Assembly (NCBI GenBank): GCA_035542775.1
Contig: DATKKX010000175.1
Coordinates: forward strand, 1 to 27,521
Direction of reading: 5' to 3'
Length of the DNA stretch: 27,521 nt
From: DATKKX01 sp035542775
Lineage (GTDB): Bacteria; Planctomycetota; Phycisphaerae; UBA1845; UTPLA1
Shown here in pieces: positions 1 through 7,907 of the stretch. The notes beneath the pieces were generated by a model that did not search any database, had not been told where the DNA came from, and saw only the letters and a list, made by a program, of their open reading frames with translations. Position numbers and translations under genes: made by a program. The first letter of the stretch is position 1. Every line of letters starts with the position of its first letter.

Positions 1-132
1 GCGCGCCCCATTCCCGCTGCCGGGACAGCGGGCTCACGGACCATCACCTGCGATGCAGAATCGGAATTGACCCGCGCGTCCGCGATGATCGGGCGTGGCC
101 GTCTGATCCCGGACCGCCAGGAAGATCGGTGA
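1..132 (+). other. Left-edge sequence, possible tail of an upstream gene
   Basis: The frame starting at base 1 stays open to a TGA at 130-132, four bases before the ATG of the aminotransferase. It could be the last 43 codons of an upstream gene in the same operon. The peptide (ending LIPDRQEDR) matches no family I know. The third frame is also open over the same stretch, so openness here is weak evidence. It may equally be non-coding leader. Confidence 0.2.
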
Positions 133-136
133 AGTC

Positions 137-1234
137 ATGAAAGTTCCCCTGTTGGATCTCAAAGCGCAGTTCCTCTCCATCGAAAAGGAAGTCCGGGCGG
201 CGATCGAGCGTGTGCTCGATACGCAGCACTTCATCATGGGCCCGGAGGTGACCGGCTTGGAGAGCGAGGTTGCCGCGTTCGTCGGCTGCTCGCACGGAAT
301 CGGCGTGAGCAGCGGCACGGATGCCATTCTCTGTGCGCTGATGGCCCTCGGCGTGGGACCGGGCGACGAGATCATCGTTCCGACGTTTACGTTTTTCTCG
401 ACGGCCGGCTGCGTGTCGCGGCTGCGGGCCAGGCCGGTCTTCGCCGACATCGAGCCGGACACATACAACATCGACATCAAGACCCTGCCGAAGCTGATCA
501 CCAAGAAGACCAGGGCGATCATGCCGGTCCATCTGTTCGGCGCCTGCGCGGACATGGACGCGATCATGGAAATGGTCAAAGGCACCAATATCGCCGTGAT
601 CGAGGATGCAGCCCAGGCGCTGAGCTCGAAATACAAAGGCCGCCGGGCGGGCTGTCTGGGGCATGTTGCCTGCTTCTCTTTCTTCCCCAGCAAGAATCTG
701 GGCGGGTTCGGCGACGGCGGCATGATCACGACCAACGATGCGAATCTCGGCGAGAAGTGCCGCCTGATCCGCACGCACGGCTCGAAGCCCAAGTACTATC
801 ACAAGATCGTGGGGGCGAATTTCCGGCTGGACGCGCTTCAGGCGGCGGTGCTGCGGGCCAAGCTGCCGCACCTCGAGGCCTGGTCAGCCGCACGGAGGAG
901 AAATGCGGCCGTGTATGACAGGCTTCTGGCCGGCGCGCCGGTCAAGACGCCCGTGGTCCGCGACTTCAATGAGACGATCTACAACCAGTACTGCATTCGG
1001 TCAACCAGGCGGGATGCGCTTCAGCAGCACCTCAAGCAGAAAGAAATCGGCACCGAGATCTATTACCCCGTGCCGTTGCACGTGCAGGAGTGCTTCGCCG
1101 AGCTGGGCTACAAGCCGGGCAGCCTGCCCGTCTCCGAGGAGGCCGCCAGGCAGGTGCTGGCGCTGCCGATCTATCCGGAGCTGACCGAAGAACAGATCAG
1201 GTACGTGGCGGATAATGTGCGTGGCCTGGCGTAG
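137..1234 (+). CDS. DegT/DnrJ/EryC1/StrS family PLP-dependent sugar aminotransferase
   Basis: This 365-residue protein should transfer an amino group, usually from glutamate, to a keto group on a nucleotide sugar in the cytoplasm. The fold type I PLP pattern is visible. SSGTDAI near residue 58 is the phosphate-binding turn. VIEDAAQA near 154-161 holds the Asp (D157) that contacts the PLP ring nitrogen, and Q160 lies close to it. FFPSKNLGGFGDGG carries the Schiff-base lysine K186. Length is normal for the family. The ATG at 137 follows GGTGA. The sugar cannot be read from sequence. The C-terminal motif EIYYPVPLHVQE is typical of the QdtB/WecE-like branch that makes 3- or 4-amino sugars. It is a distant paralogue of ArnB at 20949-22103, but it lacks that enzyme's diagnostic SGWITTGPK and WHLFI blocks. 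The neighbour downstream is convergent, so any operon partners lie off the left edge. Confidence 0.92.
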   Translation: MKVPLLDLKAQFLSIEKEVRAAIERVLDTQHFIMGPEVTGLESEVAAFVGCSHGIGVSSGTDAILCALMALGVGPGDEIIVPTFTFFSTAGCVSRLRARPVFADIEPDTYNIDIKTLPKLITKKTRAIMPVHLFGACADMDAIMEMVKGTNIAVIEDAAQALSSKYKGRRAGCLGHVACFSFFPSKNLGGFGDGGMITTNDANLGEKCRLIRTHGSKPKYYHKIVGANFRLDALQAAVLRAKLPHLEAWSAARRRNAAVYDRLLAGAPVKTPVVRDFNETIYNQYCIRSTRRDALQQHLKQKEIGTEIYYPVPLHVQECFAELGYKPGSLPVSEEAARQVLALPIYPELTEEQIRYVADNVRGLA

Positions 1235-1335
1235 CTCCCCAGTTGCACGGCGCACGCGTTCCGCACCGCCGACGGCACCGTATCGGGGCTCCGAGTCGCA
1301 TAGGAAATCGTACACTTGATCAGGGGGTCGCTTCC

Positions 1336-2196
1336 TCAGGGTGCCTGGCCACCCAGGACGTCATCCAGGAATTCGGCCCAGATTGCTCGATAGTGCTGGC
1401 TGTCCACGCTCACCGCCTGCAGGTGATCGCCCGGGACCTCTTGAAACTCCTTCGGCTCCACGGCCTCGGCGTAGAGTTGCTGTGCACCCGCGAACGGGGT
1501 CGTGGTATCACCGCGCGAATGGATGAAGAGCTTGGGAAGCGTGATTAGCGGTACATTCACATCTGGGTCCAGGTAGTGCGGAACGTTCAGAAAGGCCTCC
1601 GGCCCGGGATTAAGTCCGAGGTAGAAGAGCGTGTTGGTGGGCAGATCCTGCGGAACGCAGCTTCCTTCCGCGACCACGGCCGCGACGCCGACCGGGCTGC
1701 GGGCCGCCTGAGCAAACGTGGGCAGCGTGCCCAAGGAGGCTCCGAACAGGATGACCGGCGGGGCGTTGGGCTGATCGCGGGCTTGGATGTAGGCCAAGGC
1801 GACGTCGGCATCGGGCAGGAGCGTGTCCAGCGTGGCCAGCGACCAGCTTTCGCCAAAGCCCTGGTAATCGTACAGAAACACATTGCAGTCCAAGTCGTGG
1901 AACAGGCTGGCATAGGTGAGTCCGGAGCTGCGGTTGACCAGGGCCCCGTGATGGACCACCACGGTGGCACGAGCGTTGGACGCGGGGATGAACCACGCAT
2001 ACATGGGCTGGCCATTGCCCGCGCTCAGCCTGACGTCTTCGTACGCCAGTCCGACGCTCGAAGGCAGAGCAACGATCAAGTGAATGGTGGGCAGCGGGTA
2101 CAGGCCGCCGTCGACGACATAGGCTCCACACCCGGTGCCGCCGATTGACGCGGCGAGCACGCACAATGACAGCAGGCCGGCACAACCTCTGCTCAT
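1336..2196 (-). CDS. Lipoprotein alpha/beta hydrolase (serine esterase-like)
   Basis: A 286-residue alpha/beta-hydrolase fold protein, probably exported and lipid-anchored. The N-terminus has a hydrophobic stretch followed by GGTGC, a plausible lipobox with C23 as the acylated cysteine. The core has VVVHHGALVNRSS (oxyanion-hole region), a DYQGFGES turn and the nucleophile elbow GASLG (S154). The remaining likely catalytic residues are D230 (HSRGD) and H258 (PGDHLQ), so the Ser-Asp-His triad is complete and in order. It resembles the BEM46/FrsA-like serine hydrolases that cleave esters or amides, but the substrate is unknown. The start at 2196 has a weak TAGGG five bases upstream. It is convergent with the aminotransferase (101-bp gap, no clear terminator hairpin). 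Confidence 0.85.
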   Translation of the reverse strand: MSRGCAGLLSLCVLAASIGGTGCGAYVVDGGLYPLPTIHLIVALPSSVGLAYEDVRLSAGNGQPMYAWFIPASNARATVVVHHGALVNRSSGLTYASLFHDLDCNVFLYDYQGFGESWSLATLDTLLPDADVALAYIQARDQPNAPPVILFGASLGTLPTFAQAARSPVGVAAVVAEGSCVPQDLPTNTLFYLGLNPGPEAFLNVPHYLDPDVNVPLITLPKLFIHSRGDTTTPFAGAQQLYAEAVEPKEFQEVPGDHLQAVSVDSQHYRAIWAEFLDDVLGGQAP

Positions 2197-2447
2197 AGAC
2201 GCCCTACATCAGCCCGGATAATCGCGAGGATACTGGGGACCCCGAGCAAGGAATCTGAGAACCCCTCATTCACCAGAGCCGTGGATATTCTGTCCGAGTT
2301 CCAAGGCTTTGCCAAGCGGCCGCAGGTCTCCTTATCGCCACTGGTCCGCCGCACAGGCCGAAGTAGTCTACGACTATAGGGACGACAGCCTTGAGAAGTC
2401 GACCATGGCTTGTTCACGCAGGTCCCCTGGAACGCGGCATTTTCTGC

Positions 2448-2475
2448 TTGACAGACCATGAGAGAGAGCGATAAT
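2448..2475 (+). promoter_or_regulatory. Predicted sigma70-type promoter
   Basis: A perfect -35 box TTGACA (2448-2453) is followed after 16 bp by GATAAT (2470-2475), five of six bases of the -10 consensus. Transcription would start near 2482, only a few bases before the AAGGAG ribosome binding site of the short ORF at 2501. It would read on toward the gene at 2689. This is the best promoter-like sequence I found in the window. The call is by pattern only. Confidence 0.5.
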
Positions 2476-2500
2476 GAGGTGTCCTCGTAAGGAGAGACCC

Positions 2501-2605
2501 GTGCGCAGGCAATGTCACAATCTTTCCACTGCCGGCCAGTTCAGCAAGGGCCTTGCCGTGCTGCCGCGCAGGGCTGCGCGCTGGACACCCTACGCCGTCA
2601 ACTAG
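2501..2605 (+). CDS. Possible small protein, 34 residues, cationic
   Basis: A GTG at 2501 is preceded by a full Shine-Dalgarno AAGGAG (2489-2494) at six-base spacing, and the frame ends at TAG 2603-2605. The reading frame is also open back to ATG 2474, but that ATG sits inside the predicted -10 box. The predicted peptide begins MRRQCHNLSTAG and ends RWTPYAVN. It has five arginines and one lysine against no acidic residues, and no membrane segment. I recognise no family. It could be a genuine small protein, a leader peptide for the gene at 2689, or chance. Support comes from the promoter, start signal and ORF lying in the correct order and spacing. Confidence 0.35.
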   Translation: MRRQCHNLSTAGQFSKGLAVLPRRAARWTPYAVN

Positions 2606-2688
2606 CCGGTTTCCGTTCCTTTTTGATTTCGCGTGATTGTCGTTGAGACAGACCCGAATGGCGTCCGCGCCGACGCCGTGGCAATGCG

Positions 2689-3078
2689 ATGGCTATGAAT
2701 GATGAACTTGAAATGGCCCGGGCGGTGGCCCCCGAGGACATCCAGCCCGGCGAATACGTGACCGCGCTGCACGTCGTGTGGGAGTGCATTCCGTTCCCAT
2801 GGGATGGGTCCGACGGCAACAGCCGGCCTGCGCGCATCCTGATGCTGCCGGAAAACGGCTCCACGCCGGTTCAGGTGCTCGAGGTCTGTCTGCCGCTCGT
2901 GCTGGTCAAGACACCCTATGGCAAGCGGGGGCTCATCGACGTGAGGAAGTACCGGTTGGCCCGCGTGTCTGAGCAGTTCGGCCGGCGGGTCTTCGAAGAG
3001 ATCGAGGCCCAGCAACAGGCCGAGAACAAGAACGCTGAGAAAGCCGGGCCCGGGAATGAGGAAAAGGAAACCCAATAG
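2689..3078 (+). CDS. Hypothetical protein, 129 residues
   Basis: I do not recognise the family. The protein is soluble and has no signal peptide. It has a compact beta-rich-looking core (about 18-85, e.g. EYVTALHVVWECIPFPW and VLEVCLPLVLVKTPYGKRGLIDVRKYRLARVS) and a charged Glu/Gln/Asn/Lys-rich tail (about 100-129). ATG 2689 has no visible Shine-Dalgarno, and a second in-frame ATG lies two codons later. The predicted promoter at 2448-2475 would give a 5' leader of about 200 bases. The coding look of this frame, with a conserved-type core and a polar tail, is better than that of the opposite-strand frames. It is convergent with the sulfatase-fold gene, 38 bp away. Confidence 0.6.
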   Translation: MAMNDELEMARAVAPEDIQPGEYVTALHVVWECIPFPWDGSDGNSRPARILMLPENGSTPVQVLEVCLPLVLVKTPYGKRGLIDVRKYRLARVSEQFGRRVFEEIEAQQQAENKNAEKAGPGNEEKETQ

Positions 3079-3116
3079 GCTGTCCGGGCGGGCCTTCGAC
3101 GGGGTGGGGCGTGTTC

Positions 3117-5099
3117 TCAGTGTCGCAGGCTTTGCTCGATCAGTTGGAGATCCTGCGCTGCCTGGGTCAGCCCGGGATCGATCGCGAGCGCCTTGCGAAG
3201 GTAAGCGACGGCCTCGCCGGATCGCCCCTGTCGGCTGCGCAGAATGCCCAGGGTGTGGAAGAGGCGGGCATTGCCGGGCTCGATTTTCACGGCGAGCTGA
3301 AGACGCTGATCGGCCTCCTCAAGCCGTCCGAGGGAGGCCAGAGCGATTCCCAGGTTATGGAGGATCAAGGCGTCTTGCGGCGTCCTCGCCAGTACCATCT
3401 GGTACTGCTCAGCGGCTTCGTGCCATTGCTGGGCATCCGACAAGAGCGATCCGTACAGAGCACGGATGCTGATGTCATCCGGCGACAGCTCCACGGCCGT
3501 CCGCACGGCCGTGATTGCTTCTTCGATGCGGCGCTGGCCGCGGAGGGCGCGGGCCAGCGACGCGTGGAGCTGCGGCGCTGTCGGCACCGCCTCGACGAGT
3601 CGGTGGAAGATCTCCTCCGCGGAGGAATACCGTCCTTGTTTGAGGGCCTCGCGAGCCTGGAAGTGCAGTCGCAGCAGATCAGCGTGATCGCGCGGATTGG
3701 CACCCACGGGCTCCAGCCGGTCCACTTCGGCCAGGCCATCCGCGGCCGGGTGGCGGCTCACGCCCACATAGCCAAGAGCCTCAAGCCGGCTTGTGTCGTC
3801 GGAAGTCAGGATCGAGGCCGTCTCTGATTCGATCGGCGGCGCATTGGCAACGACCCTGCGCAGCTCCTGGCGGAGTCTCTCGGTTTCCTGAGTAAAGGAG
3901 ACGGCCAGATCACGATTCTCGCCGGGATCGGTCCTCAGGTCGTAGAGTTCTGGTTTCGGCGACAGGACGAACTTCCATCCGTCCAATGTCATGCTGCGCA
4001 GCGGCGAAAAGCCGAACTGGCTGTTGGCCTCGAAAGTCTCGGCATAGGCGGGCAGCGAGCGAGGTGGATTCGAGCCCTGGAGCAGCGAACAAAGGCTGAC
4101 GCCCTCGATGGCCGGCATCGCCGGACAGCCCAGAACTTCCAGGATGGTCGGAGCGATGTCGATGGTGCGTACCGCCGTGGACACAACCTGACCAGTGCCG
4201 ATCCTGCCGGGGTATCGGAAGATAAGCGGCACGTGCAGCGTGGTTTCATAGAGGTAACAGCCGTGGACCGGTTCGTCGTGCTCGCCCAGACCCTCCCCGT
4301 GATCGCCGACGGCCACGACCAGAGTGTTCGAGTCGAGCTTTCTCCGGCGCAGCTCGTCCAGCAGCCGTCCTATCTGCTGGTCCATGAAAGCGATTTCGTC
4401 GGCATAGGCCTCCGGTGACGCTTCATCAGGATGACTCTCGGACCGGTAGGGGAAATGCGGATCGTAGAAATGGACCCAGAGGAAAAAGGGCTCGGTGGCG
4501 CGGGAGCGCAGCAGATCGACTGCATCGTCACAAACGGCATCCGCGCGGCGCTCCGCCTGCAGCGGGTAATCAGCGTTGTTCGACGCCACGCCGTGATAGA
4601 CCTCGAAGCCCCGGGCCAGGCCGAATCGCCGATCCAGCACGAAGCTCGCCACTGCCGCCTGGGTGTGGTAGCCGGCGGCCAGTAGCGCTTCCGCCAGGGT
4701 CGGAGTCGCGGCAAAGACACGGTCGGTGCCGTTTTGGCGAGCGCCGTGCACGTAGGGGTACACGGCCGTCATAAGGCTGGCGTGAGACGGAAGCGTGAGT
4801 GGGGAGCATGAAGAGCACTGCGCAAAACGGGCACCCTCGCCGGCCAGCCGATCGAGGTTCGGGGTCATGACCGCCTTGGCTGAATAGCAACCGAGGTAGT
4901 CCGCGCGAGTGGTGTCGAGCGTGATAAGGAGGAGATTGGGCTTTGGCGCGGCGCGCAGACCGCGGAGTCGGTCAAATCGGTGAAGGCCCCACCCGATGCC
5001 GAGCAGGCCCGCGATGGCGACCCCCACCAGCAGGAGGCGAAACCGACTCGGCAGGTTGATGCGAGAAGATCGTCCGCCAGGGGTGTGCTCTGCGTTCAT
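3117..5099 (-). CDS. Membrane-anchored sulfatase-fold hydrolase/transferase with C-terminal TPRs
   Basis: A 660-residue protein in three parts. An N-terminal membrane anchor lies at about 22-40. An alkaline-phosphatase-superfamily sulfatase domain spans about 53-400, and a TPR array spans about 468-655. The sulfatase domain has the metal-binding LLITLDTTRADYLGCY (D62), TPNLDRLAGEGARF, VHFYDPHFPY, and GDHGEGLGEHDE (D266, H267, H274). At the nucleophile site the sequence is TLPSHASLMT. The residue in the place of the formylglycine cysteine (CxPSR) is T102, so classic sulfatase maturation looks impossible. A Thr nucleophile is known in phosphoethanolamine transferases of this superfamily. The role is therefore open: a sulfatase relative, phosphodiesterase or transferase acting outside the membrane. 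Its ATG overlaps the stop of the upstream epimerase (ATGA, 5096-5099), so the two are co-translated. The TPRs suggest a protein partner. Confidence 0.88.
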   Translation of the reverse strand: MNAEHTPGGRSSRINLPSRFRLLLVGVAIAGLLGIGWGLHRFDRLRGLRAAPKPNLLLITLDTTRADYLGCYSAKAVMTPNLDRLAGEGARFAQCSSCSPLTLPSHASLMTAVYPYVHGARQNGTDRVFAATPTLAEALLAAGYHTQAAVASFVLDRRFGLARGFEVYHGVASNNADYPLQAERRADAVCDDAVDLLRSRATEPFFLWVHFYDPHFPYRSESHPDEASPEAYADEIAFMDQQIGRLLDELRRRKLDSNTLVVAVGDHGEGLGEHDEPVHGCYLYETTLHVPLIFRYPGRIGTGQVVSTAVRTIDIAPTILEVLGCPAMPAIEGVSLCSLLQGSNPPRSLPAYAETFEANSQFGFSPLRSMTLDGWKFVLSPKPELYDLRTDPGENRDLAVSFTQETERLRQELRRVVANAPPIESETASILTSDDTSRLEALGYVGVSRHPAADGLAEVDRLEPVGANPRDHADLLRLHFQAREALKQGRYSSAEEIFHRLVEAVPTAPQLHASLARALRGQRRIEEAITAVRTAVELSPDDISIRALYGSLLSDAQQWHEAAEQYQMVLARTPQDALILHNLGIALASLGRLEEADQRLQLAVKIEPGNARLFHTLGILRSRQGRSGEAVAYLRKALAIDPGLTQAAQDLQLIEQSLRH

Positions 5100-6040
5100 C
5101 CCTTGTTTCTTGTGATGTACCAGTCGATCGTGCGGCGGAGGCCCTCGTCGAAATCGACCTGGGCGCGGAAGCCGAACAGCTCGGCGGCACGGTCTGTGTT
5201 CAGACAGCGGCGCGGTTGACCGTCGGGCTTGGAATGATCCCAGACGATTTCGCCCTGGAAGCCGACCAGCCTCTGGATTTTGTCAGCAAGATCGCGGATA
5301 GAGATCTCGCGCCCGGAGCCGAGGTTGACCGGATCGGGGCCGTCGTATCGCTGTGCTGCCAGCACGATGCCGCGGGCGCAGTCTTCGACGTACAGAAACT
5401 CGCGACTGGCCGAGCCCGTTCCCCAAACGACAACCTGGCGATCGCCGCCCTCCCTGGCCTCCACGAATTTGCGGATCAGCGCGGGGATGACATGACTCGT
5501 CGCCGGGTCGAAATTGTCGCCCGGGCCGTAAAGGTTGACCGGGATCAGGTAGATGCCGTGAACACCGTACTGCTCGCGATAAGCCTGCAGCATCACCAGA
5601 AGCGATTTCTTGGCGATTCCATACGGCGCGTTAGTCTCCTCGGGGTAGCCGTTCCAGAGGTCCGTTTCTTTGAAGGGAACGGGCGTGAACTTCGGGTAGG
5701 CGCACACGGTTCCGATCTGGACGAATTTCCTGAGGCCGGTAAGCCGGGCCCGTTCGATCAGGTGCAGACCCATGGCGGTGTTGGCGTAGAAGAAGCGGCC
5801 GGGCTTCTGGCGATTCGCGCCGATGCCCCCCACTTCAGCAGCGAGATGAATGACCACGGTGGGCCTCATCTCCGCATACATGCGCTCAACGTCATCGGCC
5901 CGCGTAAGGTCGAAATCTTCTATGAGCGGGACAAGGAGGTTCTCCGGCCGGACGCCGGCCCTGCGCAGCTCCGCCTGGAGATACTTCCCCAGGAACCCGG
6001 CACCGCCCGTTACTACTATGCGTTCGTTGGCGAGGTCCAT
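5096..6040 (-). CDS. fcl: GDP-L-fucose synthase-like NAD(P)-dependent epimerase
   Basis: A 314-residue extended short-chain dehydrogenase. GDP-L-fucose synthase (GDP-4-keto-6-deoxymannose 3,5-epimerase/4-reductase) makes GDP-L-fucose in the cytoplasm. Seen here are the Rossmann motif VTGGAGFLGKY, HLAAEVGGIGANRQKP, the catalytic YxxxK (YGIAKK), the cysteine of VCAYPK and the histidine of TSHVIPALIRKF that serve as acid/base pair in the E. coli enzyme, and the substrate-binding REFLYVEDCARG. The usual catalytic serine before that cysteine is Thr (GTVCAYPK), a conservative change. GDP-mannose dehydratase (gmd), its normal partner, is not in the window. Translation is coupled to the sulfatase-fold gene downstream. 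No Shine-Dalgarno is visible, and a TATACT box sits 9 bases before the ATG. Length is close to E. coli Fcl (321). Confidence 0.88.
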   Translation of the reverse strand: MDLANERIVVTGGAGFLGKYLQAELRRAGVRPENLLVPLIEDFDLTRADDVERMYAEMRPTVVIHLAAEVGGIGANRQKPGRFFYANTAMGLHLIERARLTGLRKFVQIGTVCAYPKFTPVPFKETDLWNGYPEETNAPYGIAKKSLLVMLQAYREQYGVHGIYLIPVNLYGPGDNFDPATSHVIPALIRKFVEAREGGDRQVVVWGTGSASREFLYVEDCARGIVLAAQRYDGPDPVNLGSGREISIRDLADKIQRLVGFQGEIVWDHSKPDGQPRRCLNTDRAAELFGFRAQVDFDEGLRRTIDWYITRNKG

Positions 6041-6049
6041 ATGGGGTGG

Positions 6050-6078
6050 AGTATATCCGGCGGCAGGCTACTCGTCAC
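6050..6078 (-). promoter_or_regulatory. Candidate promoter for the fcl-like gene, near-leaderless
   Basis: On the minus strand GTGACG (6073-6078) and TATACT (6050-6055) are separated by 17 bp. The -10-like box ends nine bases before the ATG at 6040, so transcription would begin almost at the start codon. That would fit the missing ribosome binding site. The -35 match is only four of six, so this is tentative. Confidence 0.3.
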
Positions 6079-6188
6079 AGGCCCCGGGACATCGGCCGCG
6101 TGAGCATGATCATGCTGTGAACCGGCTCGGAATGGTGGCGCGGAGCAAGCGGGATCGGGGAGGAGTCTGCCTCGAAGCTTCGAGCGGG

Positions 6189-6815
6189 CTACCCTTTGCT
6201 CCGCCTTCCTGTGCGGGGCCGTGAGCGCGAAGCCGATACAGCCGATGGAAAACTCGATCGGGCGGCGAAGTACTCGCGCGAAAGCATGCTGTATGCCAGG
6301 TGATCCACATATCGGCCTTCGACGAAGCTGTGCTCCCGTTGCAGCCCTTCGCGGACGAAGCCGACTTTCTCATACACGTGGATCGCCGCCTCATTGAAGT
6401 CGTACACACCCAGCTCGACGCGGTTCAGATTCAGCGTCTCGAAGGCGTAGCGCATCATCAGACGCGTTGCCTCCGTGCCGTGCCCGCGGCCGCGGCATTC
6501 GGCATCGCCGATAAAGATGCCGAACGATGTCGCTCTGTCCTTCCAACGGGTTCGGTGCAGCCCCGCGGCCCCGATCAGGCGGTCGCCCTGCTTCCGCACG
6601 ATAGCGAAGACAAAGTCATCGGGGCTGGTGCCGGCCTTTTCAATGAACTCCTGTTCGGCCTTCTCGGTCAGCGGCGCGAAAAGCTTGAGGCAGGTCCGCA
6701 CCGACGGATCATTGAGCCAACGTCGAAATGGGTCGGCATCTGCCCGCTCCAAAGGGCGGAGATACACCGTCTTGCCCTCCAGGAAGACGACGCGCGATTT
6801 GACATCGGTGCTCAC
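6189..6815 (-). CDS. GNAT-family N-acetyltransferase (RimJ/RimL-like)
   Basis: A 208-residue acetyl-CoA-dependent acetyltransferase. The RimJ/RimL/SpeG-like arrangement is clear: VYLRPLERADADPFRRWLND at the N-terminus, then the beta4 segment ATSFGIFIGD. The acetyl-CoA pyrophosphate loop is CRGRGHGTEATRLMMRYAF (Q/RxxGxG/A type), followed by LNRVELGVYDFNEAAIHVYEKVGFVREG, the signature C-terminal strand. The last 25 residues are basic and probably disordered. The start is GTG at 6815, with AAAGGA eight bases upstream. Members acetylate ribosomal protein N-termini, polyamines, sugars or antibiotics, and the sequence does not decide which. The gene stands alone, 148 bp from the fcl-like gene start and 95 bp from the PilZ gene. 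Confidence 0.88.
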   Translation of the reverse strand: MSTDVKSRVVFLEGKTVYLRPLERADADPFRRWLNDPSVRTCLKLFAPLTEKAEQEFIEKAGTSPDDFVFAIVRKQGDRLIGAAGLHRTRWKDRATSFGIFIGDAECRGRGHGTEATRLMMRYAFETLNLNRVELGVYDFNEAAIHVYEKVGFVREGLQREHSFVEGRYVDHLAYSMLSREYFAARSSFPSAVSASRSRPRTGRRSKG

Positions 6816-6910
6816 AGGCTGGTTCCTTTCCGTATCGGTACGACGCGGGTCGCAGAATGGGCCGGCAACCGCCGGCTGCCCCGCGTTTTGGCGCTCGGTG
6901 TCTCTCTTGC

Positions 6911-7615
6911 TCAGAGGGTCAACAGGTTCGAAGCCAACCGGGTAACCAGCAGGCGGCTTAGTTCACGAGAGGTCGTTCCGGGGTCAAAATCGACGCCGAT
7001 CCCGGGCAGTCTCGGGCCGTCGTCCCACCGACGGAAACGGACCACCCCTCCCTTGGCACAGGCGGCCTTTTCAGCGATATCCCAGACTTCAATCTCGAGG
7101 GGGTTGCCGATTTCGTAAGGCTCATAAGTCACGATGAACGCGCCCTTGCGGCTCAAGTTGAGGCAGTTGCCCTGCCGCCAGCGATCCTCCCCGGGAATAC
7201 GCATCCTGGCTCGACATTGAACGTCCGCTCGGATGTAGCGGCGCCTCCAAGGTGGAAGCCATGTCGGATCGCCGGCGATGATGGCCGGCAGTGCCTCCGC
7301 GAGCGTGCCCTGGCGATCGGGCGACGAGCACATCACGTTCACGCCGCCGTCCGGACGCGTCGTGCATCGCATCACCGGCCACCTCATGTGCAACTCGAAG
7401 AGCGGATTGACCAGCGCGGCGCCGATTCGGGCGGAAGAGGGGGCATCGATCAGCACCGCCAGCGGCGGCTGCTGAATGCAACAGTCCAGCAGCGGCAACA
7501 GGCCATCGACAATCACGATGTCATATGGCAGTGTCTTGGTGACCTTCTCGTATTGGGTTTGTTGTTCGCCCACTGCCAGCAGGAGAAAGTAGGCTCGCTC
7601 CTCGGTTAAAGCCAT
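6911..7615 (-). CDS. PilZ-domain protein, likely c-di-GMP effector
   Basis: A 234-residue protein with a C-terminal PilZ domain (about 122-230). Both c-di-GMP binding motifs are intact: RRYIR (R125-x3-R129) and NLSRKG (N153-x-S155-x2-G158). The N-terminal 110 residues contain YDIVIVDGLLPLLDCCIQQPP and LAVLIDAP, with a response-regulator-like alternation of strands but no convincing phosphoacceptor pattern, so this part may be a degenerate receiver. I chose ATG 7615 because GGGAGG lies six bases upstream. A longer frame exists to a TTG at 7657. By analogy it would bind c-di-GMP in the cytoplasm and pass the signal to an unknown partner. No diguanylate cyclase is nearby. Confidence 0.85.
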   Translation of the reverse strand: MALTEERAYFLLLAVGEQQTQYEKVTKTLPYDIVIVDGLLPLLDCCIQQPPLAVLIDAPSSARIGAALVNPLFELHMRWPVMRCTTRPDGGVNVMCSSPDRQGTLAEALPAIIAGDPTWLPPWRRRYIRADVQCRARMRIPGEDRWRQGNCLNLSRKGAFIVTYEPYEIGNPLEIEVWDIAEKAACAKGGVVRFRRWDDGPRLPGIGVDFDPGTTSRELSRLLVTRLASNLLTL

Positions 7616-7907
7616 GATCGGCCTCCCTTCTGGGTCGCCCCTTCCCGTGGGCGACAATCACGCACCTCCTCGGATGCGATTGCGAAGTGGCTTGTATGAG
7701 TCTGCGTACTCGCGACTCCAGCATATCAGAAACGCGGGAATCCAGCCAGCCGAATCATAATCAACCGTTGCCGGGGAGGACGCTTGGCCAATTGTGAGTC
7801 AGGAGCTTGGGCCTGCATAGGCCACCGCGGATCGCTGGTGCGCCTGATGCCGGAGTGCTATGCTTCAAGGAGCGAGAATCGCGGCTTCCACACACGAGGA
7901 GGACGAT

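Larger units (their letters stand above)
2197..2688. other. 492-bp divergent intergenic region
   Basis: This stretch separates the hydrolase (-) from the 129-residue protein (+). Its left half (2197-2440) shows nothing I can name; an open frame on the minus strand (2193-2459) overlaps the hydrolase start and looks spurious. Its right half holds a sigma70-type promoter and a short ORF (listed separately). It also has a GC-rich inverted repeat at 2565-2571/2574-2580 (CGCGCAG/CTGCGCG) that lies inside that ORF. A T-rich run (TTCCTTTTTGATTT) begins only about 35 bases later, so it is not a classical terminator. Confidence 0.6.

Noticed and set aside
1..136. Peptide phrase like CRIGIDPRVRDD in the third plus frame
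   Set aside because: Phrases of this kind often come from translating intergenic repeats, not from proteins. There is no start or domain to support a gene.
44..871. Long minus-strand open frame (275 codons) under the aminotransferase gene
   Set aside because: It is antisense to a gene with clear family motifs, has no recognisable domain, and is rich in residues typical of shadow frames in GC-rich DNA.
2193..2459. Minus-strand 88-codon frame upstream of the hydrolase
   Set aside because: It overlaps the hydrolase start, has no ribosome binding site or known motif, and reads like non-coding sequence.
2565..2580. GC-rich hairpin CGCGCAG/CTGCGCG as a terminator
   Set aside because: The loop is only two bases, and the T-rich run is about 35 bases away, too far for intrinsic termination.
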